Positions 34,901 through 46,250 of a stretch of 64,000 bases of DNA are shown here, in pieces. Location of the stretch: positions 13,664,743-13,728,742 of the forward strand of contig NC_044027.1 in the NCBI RefSeq assembly GCF_900496995.4, read 5' to 3'. The notes below the pieces were generated by a model that saw nothing but the letters and a program-made list of their open reading frames with translations, was not told the DNA's origin and made no database searches. This DNA is from Aquila chrysaetos chrysaetos (Eukaryota; Chordata; Aves; Accipitriformes; Accipitridae). A program made the translations under genes and the position numbers. Each line of letters opens with the position of its first letter. The stretch's first letter is position 1.

Positions 34901-37900
34901 CTCCTGGGCCTGACAGATTCATCAGTGATAACTCAGCAAAGAGGACACTCGCTGTGTGCAGAGGGAAACCAGGTGCCTCGAATAAGAAGCACCAAGCTGG
35001 GTGTTGCACTAGAAGGATCTCACACTGAACTGATAAATGTGCAGAAACGCAGAAGGATTTTGTGCAACTGTAATACCAGTTGACACAGACACGCAGCTCT
35101 CTGCTCCCAGGGAGCTGCACAGGTCGCTGACAGATTCACACACGCACACATGCAATAATCAGACACCTCCATGTCCCTGCCTTAAAATCCATATACAAAC
35201 CCACACAAAGCACAAAGTGCCTCGAAGGGCACCCAGAGGGTGTAATTACACCCATATTCTTGCCTTGGCTGCAGAACTGGGAGCTTATTTCAGGGAAATA
35301 GGGGAATCCTATAAAGGCCAAACCATGGAAAATTCCCTTCTGGTCCGTAATAAATAAGATATATGCGGCACTGGTCACTAAGGGGTCAGTGCTGCAAGCG
35401 CACCGTGCTTTCCCGGGCCGCCTTGCGGATACCTCCCTGTGGGGTACCATTTCTTTGACCCAGAATAAGATCATTTATCATACTGACCATGGCTGAGCTC
35501 CAATTTGCTGAGGTCACTAACTCTGGACGAGCGCCGCTCCACCCACATTCTCAGCCACCGGCCTGTAACCATGACAAAGCCCCTTCCCTGCCGCTCCTCT
35601 GCCATTATTCCCCCTGCCTGCATGGAAATGTATGGAAAGACAATTTGTATGCCCCTTTCCCTGCTTAAGCAGCTTGTTTTTAAAATAGATGAACCAGCTC
35701 CCAATACCTGCTGCCCCTCCAGGTGCATGCCTTCTCTCTGCTTTTGAATCTGATGGCCCTCCAGGAATCTGCTCTCTAAAAGAGCTTGTTACAAAACCTG
35801 ACCTAAGGGATCCTTCAGACTCCTCCAGCCTCCCATCTGATATGCAAATCATTCGCTGAAGCAGACGATGGTGTGCCATAAACTGCAGAAGAAGACCTGG
35901 AATAGCTGATATAAATGGAGTCACAGGCAAATGGGCTCAGTACTACGCAGAGTGAGCAGCAAGGCAAAATTTTGCAGCAAGAGCAAAATCCATTTTCTCT
36001 GACAAGTGCACAAGCCAATCCTGCCACGCACTGGAGTGGGCAGTGATTTAAGTACTAGGGAAAAAATTAGGGGGTAACTACAGCCAGACATAAGAGAATC
36101 CCAGTCGTTGCTCTCATCTGTTCTTGCCTGCTACAAATGAACACCAAGGTCTTGGTTTCTGTAATTTTTAATTGCTTTATGACATCTTTTTCTCACTTCT
36201 CAGCTAGAAGAGCAACACTCTTCTCCATTTTCTTGTGTCCACAAAATGGGAAGGGATCACAAGGGTCTGTCATAGCCCTCCTGTTAGCAGTGAAGACTCA
36301 GATCCCAGCCATCACCCAGCAATTCTCAGCCCTGAGATTTTAATCACAACGCTCATGAACTGGAGAGGAACTGCTTGGGATCTTCCACTCCCCACAGGTT
36401 GCTGGTAGGAGAACACAAGTTCAAGGGATCTCCAATCCCACTTGCTAGCCAGCAGCAAGCCTCCAGATCCATCAGCTCCCATGACAAAAAAAGCAGCTCC
36501 GAGCTGATTCTCAGGGTAAACCTAATCCCTACTCGTTTCCAAAGTCAGAGCATCTAATCCCGTAACACCCAATGCTATTGTCACTTCAGGCTCCCAAATA
36601 AATGCCAGTGCACCAAACTGTCTCTTTTAATTAGGATCACAGATCACTAGTGCTGGCCTAGGGTCTTGCCTCTCCTTCAAAATTGTCAAAGGAAGGAACC
36701 GAGAGTGCCTCAAAGACTATCGCACTGGCAGCAAAGCGCCAGATTGGCAATTGCAGACATTAAAAATAACATCTCCTTAACAGGTCCTGTGATTTTATCC
36801 CTCTGCCAGTGCAGAATTATTCTCAAAAGACCATCCCAAGCCTTGCCCGCTTTAAGATGCCTGAGCAATGTAGACCTACTACCAAACCCCAAGGAGACTG
36901 TGCCATGGTCTAATAGTTTTTGCAGTCAGGAATCTTCTGCTAATGCACCAAACTCCCATTCCTTCATCCCTCCCTATCAATCTATGCTAGATGATATTGC
37001 GTCACCCTGGCTATAATCTGTCCTTCCCAGTGATAAAGGAGATATCCCACCTCATCACTTTTCCATTCATTTATCCTGCTTAACCTTGAATGTTGCTGGT
37101 TAATTTTTTTTAAGCTGCTCAGGAAGACAATTCAGAGAATGCATTACTAACTGCGGGCGTAAAGCTTAGCCAAAACCCATCAAACTGAAATTTCCCCTCT
37201 CTCCTATTTTGCCAGCTTCTGGGTTTTGTGTGCATGCACGTGCACCGAGGGTTAAAAAGAAAAACCTTATCACTATTACAAGAGACTACACAGAGCTGAT
37301 GTGAGACCCCAGACCACAGAGGAAGGTGGCTGCTCCTGCCAGCGCGCAGAGGGATTCCCCGACAGCCTGGCACTGCCCTGCACGCAGCCAGCCTGGCTGA
37401 GGGAATCCCGTGGGCTGGGCTCTCCCTGGCACTGCCAGCTGGATCAGAAAGTGCCTTGAAGTCAACTCCTTGCCCCCCTCCCAGTCTGGCTGGTGTCCCC
37501 TCTGGCTGCTGGATGAGTCAGTGTTTCAGCTCAGCTCAGGAACTGCCATGATTTTATTCCTCTAAATACAGAAATTGTGCAGCGTCCAGTCCTCGCCTCT
37601 CACTTTCAGGCTCAGATCTGCTTTGCTATTATTAGACTTTCATATAGGGCAAGCACCATTAAACCGATTCCTGTCCACCCAACCCAGCCACCCCCACAGA
37701 TACTCCAAGCCCCTCAGTCTTACTTGAAAGGGGAAAAGAAAGGGCCAGTGAGATGATCAGGGTGGAGGAGAGGGGGGGTAAGATTTACAAGTGAATGGAG
37801 GTAAGAATGGAGCAGTTTGTGGGATAAAGGGGCTGCAGAGGGAGCTTTACAGATGTGCAGAGGGACGGCGGCTCATTGTTTAATTAAGCAGAAAGTGGCT

Positions 37901-40900
37901 CTTTTGAAAAGCAATTTTGCACAGGAGCTCTGAGCTCAGCAAACAACTCCTGCGAGTGAGGGCAGGAGGAGAAAGGAACAGCTGGCCCGGAGCCGTGTGA
38001 ACCGCATGCTAAGCGGTTTAAAGGGCCCGGATCCTCCTCCCCAGCCCTGCTCCGCTGCCACCCTCTGAACAGTGCTGTCAGCACAGCAAATCCCACCAAG
38101 AGAAAAGAGAGAGCAGAGAGGGGGGGCTGGCACAGAAAGGTTATCCTGCTAGGTGTCCGCACTGCAATACAGCGGCTGGGAAGGAGGGTGGAACAGCCAG
38201 GCTTTGTTATCCCAGGGATTTGGTCACACACAAGAGCTGGTTTCTGGGTGCCTGGGAAGCTCCTTCCACAATGAGTTGGGATGAGCTGATCCGGTAACAC
38301 GGCTCCACGGCCTCCCAGGAGAATGCTGGGACCGCTCCTGCGACGGCGCGCATTTGGTTCCCCGTTCCCTCTGAAGGACTCGTTCCTTGCACAGAAGCGA
38401 CGCGTGGCCTCGCTGGGACGGCGACCCGAAGCTCTGCACGCAGCCGCTGAGCCCCGCACCAGGGCTGCAAACGCAGCAGGGACCGCTTGATCGTGGCGGC
38501 GGCAGCATCACACCGGGCTCCCAGGGCTGCAAACACAGCTCCTTGCACCGATTGCGGGAAAGAGCAGCCGGGATCCAGGGCTGAGCTGGTCCAGCCTGAG
38601 GTTCCACCCTGCGTAACCCACTGAATCCCCCTTCCTTGCCAGCAAATACATAATTACCTGCCTGAGAGAGATGCACAAGTAGGGGAATAACCCCAGAGTC
38701 CTTTGAGACCTGCGAGTACCATACGCTGTGGTTAAAAAGATTTGACTGCATCAGGTTCCACAGAGCTATGGGGGTTTTCTATCATTCTTCTAATAAGCCT
38801 CTGCATTACCAAATATATTTTTATTCTTTCTTTGGAGCAAGTTTTAAAATGTTAGGAATAATAAACAGAGCAATAAAAGCATTCCAGAATATTAATAACT
38901 TAACTATGATGTACTACCTAGCAATAGCAATGGGCATTTACAGACAATCGATGCCAACTGCCACTCTTGATTTTACACGTTGTTTTGGCATAGCACCCCA
39001 GTCAACTCTGAACACGTGCCATCCTGTATTTTTTAAGCAACTCGGCCTGTAACACAGGTCTGATCTCTTGAGATCCTCAGGCTCTTTTCCGAGAGGATGA
39101 ATGCTCCCAACTCCCTAGCAGTCCTCCATGCTGTGCAGAACAAGGACCCTGGAAAGCAAAGCTCTTGAGGAGCAGACCATGCTCCAGGGATTTAATATAA
39201 GCAGCAACTGGCAGATTATTTTAATTTTCCCTCTTAAAAAAATCTGATTAGCAACAGGCTTTTTCCCTGGGGTTTTGGTAAAGGGAAACCACAAACAATT
39301 ACCAAAACACACTGATTAAAAATTTATCCTTCCAGACTTGTAAGTGCCAAAACACACAGTGAATTCTTGATTACCCAAGAAGATCTCAGCGATCACTGCT
39401 GAAACTGGTCACTGCTGCTCCAAAAACACAAGTCCCATCACTGAAACCATGGGAGAAGTTGGAATTCGAAGGCCTGGACCCGCAGCTGAGCAGCCTGCAG
39501 CACAACTGCCAGAGACTTTACAAAGAGCCCTAACCTCCAGATACAACATCCAGTAGACAGCACAGCAGAAAGGTTTTGTAAGCACTCTTCACCAGCATGA
39601 CGCTGCTGAGCTAAACCTGAAATGTCTACAAGGGTTAAACAATGCCAGTGACTTCCTACCCTTCCAACAGCATCCATGCAACTCACATGGCCATAGACAA
39701 ATCCACCACTGTGAGTCCCAGCGAGATGGAGGAAGGAGCTCCGGCATCACTTGCAGAGCAGTCATACAATGATCTATTTGATTACTGAAGCACTTGGTTA
39801 AATTACTGTGGCTTGTTTCAGGAGGAGGCTGCCAAATACATTTTCAGTTTTTAATTTAGGGTTTCTCTCTTTTATGCTCCATTGTCTCTAATAGCCTCTT
39901 AGATGCTTGAAAATAAAGTTGATTTCCCTGCCAATTTAATCCTCTCTCCATGTGACAAATATCGTTATTCCCCCAGCTGCTTTCTCCCACACACACTGTT
40001 TTTATGCAGAATAAGCCAACAGGGCATTAATGCCTTTAGATCCTCTAACAGCATTATCAATGAGATCATCAAAATAGCCAGCAATTTGGGACAAGATTCT
40101 TGTTTAACTTGAGGTCTTCTTTCCGCAACAGCTCTAAAAGATTACACAGTCCTGCACAAAGTATAGCTTATGTAAATCTGTCTGCCTATGCAGATACATC
40201 ACACCTTTTTAAGTTCCTACTTGGCAGCAACTTCAACATGCAGGCTAAGACAGCTCTGCTTTGGAAATAAAGAACTGCTGTTTTACTGATGTTAGGATAC
40301 AAAAAGCCCCTTGGATTATAAAAATAGGTCCCGCCACACGGCTGTACCCCTCGTGGCTTGCTCTTGTCCCATTTGCAGCTTCCTTCCTCCTGCCTTTCCT
40401 AATCCCTCCAGGAGCCCATCTCCAGGCGTCAGAGAAGGACAGAGAATCAAATCTTCTTGAAAAAGTTAACTGGATCTGGAACCCACCTACTTTCCACCTA
40501 GTGCCTGTTACCAGGAAAAAGGAAATGACCACATAAGACTTTGTTCAAACAACATTATTATCAGAGAACATTGCCCTTGTCAACTATGGAGCACAGCTTG
40601 TTTTATTCATGTAAATATTTGTAGGTATTTCTTCATATAATTTTCCACCTCCCCTCACCTCTGGGATATATATAAAAATGCCTAAACAATTAAAATATAG
40701 CTGGACCCAATGTCCCAGAGAGAAGCAGCTGCTCTGCAAAAAGGAGGACAAAGACAAAAATAACCTAGAAAGAAAGGAAGAGTGGGTAAGAGAGGCCAAA
40801 ATGGCCAAAAATAAGCTTGATGGCTAATGAAATCAGTTAAAATGGGGTTAGAAGTGCAGGTCTTCAAGCAGTGTTCATACTACAGATCTTTCCCCAGAGT

Positions 40901-43900
40901 ATTAACTGATGGACATACAGGGTAAGGTAAGCAACAGGATGCACCAAGTAGAACTGAGCTGTTTTATTTCTCTAATTCTTGTAATTCTGGCTACACAAGG
41001 GCAGCAGGGAACATACTACATATATCTTTCTTTACCCAGAGATAGGTGAATTAAACTTTCTTAATGTGAATGAGGAAAATACAAGGCATTAGGAATAATA
41101 TAAAAATATAAGAATTTACCAAATTTCTTGTTCACATGTTTCTGATCCGTTTCTACCAACTCCTCACTTCAATATAATTCTCATCCAGAAATATTATGAG
41201 GAGTGTCTCCAGCGATCCCTTACTGTCAGACGGTAACTGCACGTCTGCCCACCCCATCCCTGTGCTGCATGTAAATGTCACTATAGCAGAAGCCTCACAA
41301 TTCAGTCTCTGCTCCTCAGCTGCTGCAATCCACAGCCTGCCCAAAAACTGAAACCTCCCTGTCACTCAATGCACATGAAAACAGCAGGCTGCAGATCAGG
41401 GGAGCTGGCAAGTGGGCACACTGTCCATTCTGCCACTCTTATTACAGGGATAGCAGCATCTGAAAAACAAGGCAGCGTGAAAAGCTGGGGGCAATAATGT
41501 GTTAGATGAATCTGGAATGAATTGCTGGAGATCATGAGTTTGAACCCTGAGACTGAGCCAGATCTTCAGGGAAAGATTTATCCTTTAGGATAAATCCAGC
41601 TCCTCGTGAAGTCTACAGAAGTCTTCCAAGCAACTTCAAGTGGGAATGGATTAGGCTACATACAACTGCACCGCCAACAACCATCAGGCTAGAAGGATAT
41701 TAATCCCCTCTCTTCCCCTGGCAGAAATAAACATCTCATGTAATAACCCCTTCTTCTTGAGCATCTGATCATGGTTTGAACACCACCAATGTGGTGGGTA
41801 TCAGTGGGTATTTGAAATTTACAGAACACTGACAAAAACGATGCTCTAGCCCCCAAGTTTATAAACCAACTAAATGAGTGTTTTGGCATTTCTTTACTAC
41901 CTTCCATTTAAGGATCTTAAGTGCTTTAACAGTGCTGGAATTTAATGCTGAACTCTCTTGTGATACATGAAAGTATCACTACTACTTCACTAGCAACAGG
42001 GGAAAGTTAAGCAACACGACTAAACTCACAAAGCAAATCAGTATCAGGTCTTGCTTCTGGATCCCTAGTCCCTGTCCTTAACCACAAGATAACATACTAT
42101 TCCAGTGCTCCTATTATATTTGAATTACACATACTTATGTCCAAGCATCAGAAGCGCTTCTACCAATCTCTAATTACTTCCAGGCATGGCAAAAAGATTT
42201 CAGGCCTGAACATTCACAGCACATAGATTATGTTATTAGCCATTCATGAGATATTAGTTGTTAGCATTCCCCGATGCTTTGTATTATTTCAGTTTATAAT
42301 CCCACTCTCAAAGAGCATAAAGCATTGCTACCTAGCTGGAAGAATTCAAAACATACCTGTGGCAAAATTACATTGCAACTGAAGTATGCACACACATAAG
42401 GAGAAACAAGAGAGTTAGTACAGCACTTCTCAGTATTGATATTCCAAATCACAAGCCAGAGATTATGACTATTTATCACTGGGGCACTCAAGTCTTTAGC
42501 TTAACAGCATCTTATCTTTTATTGTAGAGAAGGCTATATGCAGGATGTCCAGTATCATGTTCGAGCATTAGCTTTGCCATTTTCAACTGCATAGTTAATA
42601 TAAAATGATTACATATACTTGAAAGTCAAATGAGCAGATAAAATACATTTATGTTACATTGCTATACACACACCCACATATCTATATACGACATATATAA
42701 GCACACATATATACATATGCCTCTTGGAAACCTCAGAACAGGGAAGAAAAAACAAAGGAGAGAGGAGGTTATTGGTGGTTTCAAGTATCAAGCAAGACAA
42801 ATGTATACTTGATGGAAACATTCAGAGGCCATTGTCTATCCAGGAGGAGGGAGGCAAAAGTTTTAAGGAAGGACTTGATTCACAAGTGCTTAGAAGACAG
42901 GAAAGATGCTCAAACTATTTCTGCTTGGTTATTTACTTTGAGGACTAACCATCGTCTGCCAAGCTATCTGATCCACGGCACGTCGGAAAGTGCTTTTAAA
43001 ACACATTGATTCTTGTTGCCAACTAATGAAACTGCTGTACAAACCAGCTTTGTTTCATTTGTTGTCATTCTTTCAAGTTATCCAACAGGTTCTGATACTC
43101 ACAAGGCTCTGGTTGACAGGGCAAAGTCACCTGATGCTTTTTGACACCATCGAACAAGAGTTCTGCACCACCTCTGAAATAAAAACAATGAACCACTGAG
43201 ATTTTGCTTTATTGTCAAAAGGAAGACAGTACAAAAGAGGCGATTTACATAGATGCCACAACAGAGAAAACAAATGACACACACTATATTTAGCACAGGA
43301 TTCTCTTTGTTCTTTTTTCCTCTCACAAACCACAAGTTCGTAGGGGAACTTGCCATCTCCCATCGCCAACACACACAGGAGGCTCCGTTGCGGGCCAGAA
43401 CCCCACGGTGCCAGGCATCGTCCCAACAGAACAGAAGATGGCTCCCATCCCAACACGCTTACAAACTGCCGTGCAGTGTCTAGCCTAACGCCCTCCCTCT
43501 CCCTTCAGCTATCGGCATTGCTTCAATTCAAACAATATTACAGCCACCATGCTACATCCAACATCGCTCGTCCCTAACACCTTTTAGCCAGAAGTCTCAA
43601 GGCATTTCACAAAACGTGAAAAATTGTAGCATCCTTCTGGAATAAATATTCCCCCAGTTTCCACTTGTGAACAGAGAGAGGAAATGACTCACATGAGGCT
43701 GCACAGCAAGTCAGCTGCAGAGCCAGCAGTCCTTGAGTCCTGGCAACCCTTTCTTGATCTACTTACTACAAAGCATTCCCCCTCAGGAGGGACTTGACCA
43801 GGAGAAGCAAGCAGAGCAAGCAACCATGATGATAAAGTAAAAATAAATAAATAAATGCACAATCTTCCTCCACTGAACAACCTGACGAACATCCCTCTTC

Positions 43901-45939
43901 TGATATTTAGAACATACTGGGGGACTAGCCTCAGATAACTAAATGATGGCCTCTGCAAGCACAAGAGATCAAGTGTGAGCAAAATATGCAGAGGCTGGCA
44001 AGTACAGGAGCTGGTCCTCACACCTGAAAAAAATGGGATTTAAATTGGGTCCAGCTGCCTAATCTCCTTAGACTTAGAAAAAATAATTGATTTTCATAAC
44101 TGCAACTTACAAGCCTCAGCAAGCTCCTCACCTATATTCTTTTTCTGGAAAAAGAACAGTTGTGAAAATCTTGAGCTTTACAAACATAAATCAGTTTTCC
44201 TGATGTTGTGAGGCCATAGGCCAAACTCAGTCTTAGAAGACTATGAAACTTTATCATGTGAGTAGGGACATGGATATTAAACATGGATGCTACTTTAAGA
44301 TACAGGACACAGAAGCAGATAACACGAGCTCTTGACTCCAGACTGAACAGGGTGGCCAAAGTTTTAACAATTAGGAACTCTTAAAAAACCCTACTCACTT
44401 GATACTCAACTGAGGTAAAAAAATGACCAACCCATTTTCAAAGGGCATATAATTGTGGCAAAATGTTCTTCCAACTTAAACATAGGTTACTTTAGAAAAA
44501 TTTTCTTATTAAGTTACTTTCTGGAAACTTATGGGTGCCTTGCATCCCTTGGAAACCAACACGATAAAGAGAGGTCTTTAAAATAAATAATCCCCACGTA
44601 AATATCAACAAAGATACATCCAGACATTACTAAGTTCCTTTAAATTCAATATCTTAAAATGCCACACTAGGTTTTCTTGGCTCTGCAACGGAAGAGCACA
44701 ACAGAACCCTTGTTATGCCCTCGGCAGCGTTACTTATATGCAGCAACTCTCCTAAAGAGCACTCTGTTGGTGTTCTTCCACCAGCTCACAAAAAATAGTT
44801 ATCTGAAAATTGAAGCAGTGATTATTAACATGAGCTGAGATTCATGCGAGAGAACAAGTCACAGCAATTATATGAAAAACATTTTTTTATGTAATGAAAA
44901 CAAGGTCACGCTTTGTTACAGTGGGAAATGTAGATTGCAAGATAAGGTCCTTCTGTAATGCGCTAGCTGTGGGGAACTCAGCTGTGATTTGTACATAGAG
45001 AGCTCATTTATGCATTTCCAAGGGAAGCAAAAATGCATCTCACTCTTCTGGGAAAATTAGGAGAGTTACTGCAGCTGGAAGTGGGAAAGACTGAGGAAAG
45101 GATTCTTAAGGAGAAGGGTATTTAAAGGGTTATGGCATTTCTGTGTTCATGAAAGGGTGGGAAAAAGCAAATAAATAGTAGCCTTTTAGCTTCTACTAAA
45201 AGGAGGCTTTAACAAAATAACACAAGTATTTCCACAAATATGCACAGGCTTCCACTGCAAACACTTTAACTTCCCAGCGCCAGAGCGCTAGCAATGCAGA
45301 TACTACAGCAACGAAGACCTGCAAACTGAAATGCTACAAAGCAAGAACCCGGCTATTTTACACTGAACCGAAATAACTGAAACACAAAGCAAACTGAGCG
45401 CGCACGTACACACACACAAACACACGCACACATATATATGTACAGAGAAGAAAAGCCGAAAAACGAGTGGAAGGTTTTTATAAATAATTTTAATAATAAT
45501 TAAAAAAAAAAAAAAAAGGTTAAAAGGGGAGAAAGGAAAGGACTTGTACAAGACGCTCACACAGAGACATAAGCGAGGCCCCGGCGCCGAAGGGCCGGGC
45601 AGGGCAGGCCGGCCCCAGCACCGCGCTACCCGGGCAGCACCGCAGCGCTGCGGGAAACCGCCCCGGCGGTGCCCGGCCCCTCCCGGCGGTGCCTGACACA
45701 CCGGCCGGGTTCCCCGGGGGGGCGGCCGCACCCGCCACCCCGGGCCGCAGCCCCGAAGCCCCGTGACAGCGGCGGCCCCCCAAGGCCGCGCGCAACAGCC
45801 GCTCCGCCTCAGGGCCGCGGCCGCCTCACCGAGGGAGCCCAGCCCGGCCCTACCCTCCGCCCGGGTCCCCGGCCCCCGCCGCCGCCGCCGCCGCCCGCGC
45901 TCACCCGAACTCCACCTGCAGCGACACGGGCGCCGCCAT
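28974..45939 (-). CDS. URM1: ubiquitin-related modifier 1
   Basis: Five coding exons, 5' to 3': 45905-45939, 43103-43173, 30820-30901, 29765-29813 and 28974-29042; all introns are GT-AG and all phases agree. The product is 101 residues, the human length. It starts [12 protein letters not shown], contains [37 protein letters not shown] and [16 protein letters not shown], and ends [11 protein letters not shown]1 is a beta-grasp ubiquitin-like sulfur carrier. MOCS3 converts its terminal Gly-Gly to a thiocarboxylate, and the sulfur is passed through CTU1/CTU2 to the wobble uridine of tRNAs for Lys, Glu and Gln; it also modifies proteins under oxidative stress. The C-terminal diglycine is intact and directly followed by the stop. 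Intron 2 is about 12.2 kb, much longer than any other intron here. No lesions are seen. Confidence 0.97.
38290..38555. other. small CpG-rich patch in URM1 intron 2
   Basis: CpG density rises sharply (cgacggcgcgcat, gcgacgcgtggc, gggacggcgacccg) inside AT-rich intron. Open frames of 65-191 codons cross it without recognisable domains. Confidence 0.5.
41990..42100 (+). mobile_element. probable old MIR-type SINE fragment
   Basis: The order of phrases follows a MIR core: ggggaaagttaagcaaca, then actcacaaagcaaatcagta, tcttgcttctggatccc, and tccttaaccacaagat, corresponding to the core, the tRNA-like middle and the tail. It is heavily diverged. Repeat masking would settle it. Confidence 0.4.
42655..42720. 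repeat. TA/CA-rich low-complexity tract
   Basis: Alternating purine-pyrimidine sequence built from acacac and atatat stretches. Confidence 0.75.
43650..43755 (+). mobile_element. probable old MIR-type SINE fragment
   Basis: In URM1 intron 1, phrases resembling a MIR core appear in order: gagaggaaatgactcacatg, gctgcacagcaagtcagctg, cagagccagcagtccttgag. Diverged; identified by eye. Confidence 0.4.
45502..45516. repeat. poly-A tract
   Basis: Fifteen consecutive A after a (TAA)n stretch, in URM1 intron 1 just downstream of its CpG island. Confidence 0.9.
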
Positions 45940-46250
45940 CTTGGCGGCGGCGGGCGGGAGGGGAAGGCGCGCGCGGGCCGCGCCGGAAGTGCCGCGCCGG
46001 CTTCCGGCCGCCCCGCGTTGCCCGGCAACGTCGGGAAGGAGGGGCGGCCCCGGGCCCGGCGGCAGCCGCCGCCGCCGTGCAGGACCCGACCGGGCTCCCC
46101 GCGGTCTGACCGGGCTCCCCCGGGCCCGGCCGAGGCCGCAGCCGCAGCGGTGCGGGCCGAGCGGGTTGGCCTGGCCTAGTGAGAGCCCTCAGCGGGGCTT
46201 CCGCGGTGCCGGGGCCCACCGGGCGGGCGGACGCTCTCCTCAGGGCTGCT
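45560..46250 (-). promoter_or_regulatory. URM1: URM1 CpG-island promoter
   Basis: CpG-dense DNA spans exon 1 and upstream sequence. Upstream of the ATG lie two ETS-type sites (ccggaagt near 45983 and its complement cttccgg near 46001), and a palindrome GTTGCCCGGCAAC at 46017-46029 that matches the RFX X-box form. The sequence around the start codon is AAGATGGCGGC, the YY1-type initiator element. It is a typical TATA-less housekeeping promoter. Confidence 0.7.

Larger units (their letters stand above)
30902..43102 (-). other. URM1: URM1 intron 2
   Basis: Mostly AT-rich single-copy DNA without recognisable genes. It contains a small CpG-rich patch (about 38.29-38.55 kb), a (TA/CA)-rich microsatellite near 42.66-42.72 kb, an old MIR-like fragment near 42.0 kb, and many short ORFs with no recognisable domain. 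I see no complete transposon and no CR1 3' end. Confidence 0.6.

Noticed and set aside
37884-38751. 175- and 191-codon minus-strand frames in URM1 intron 2
   Set aside because: They coincide with a local CpG-rich patch and have no recognisable domain or splice support.
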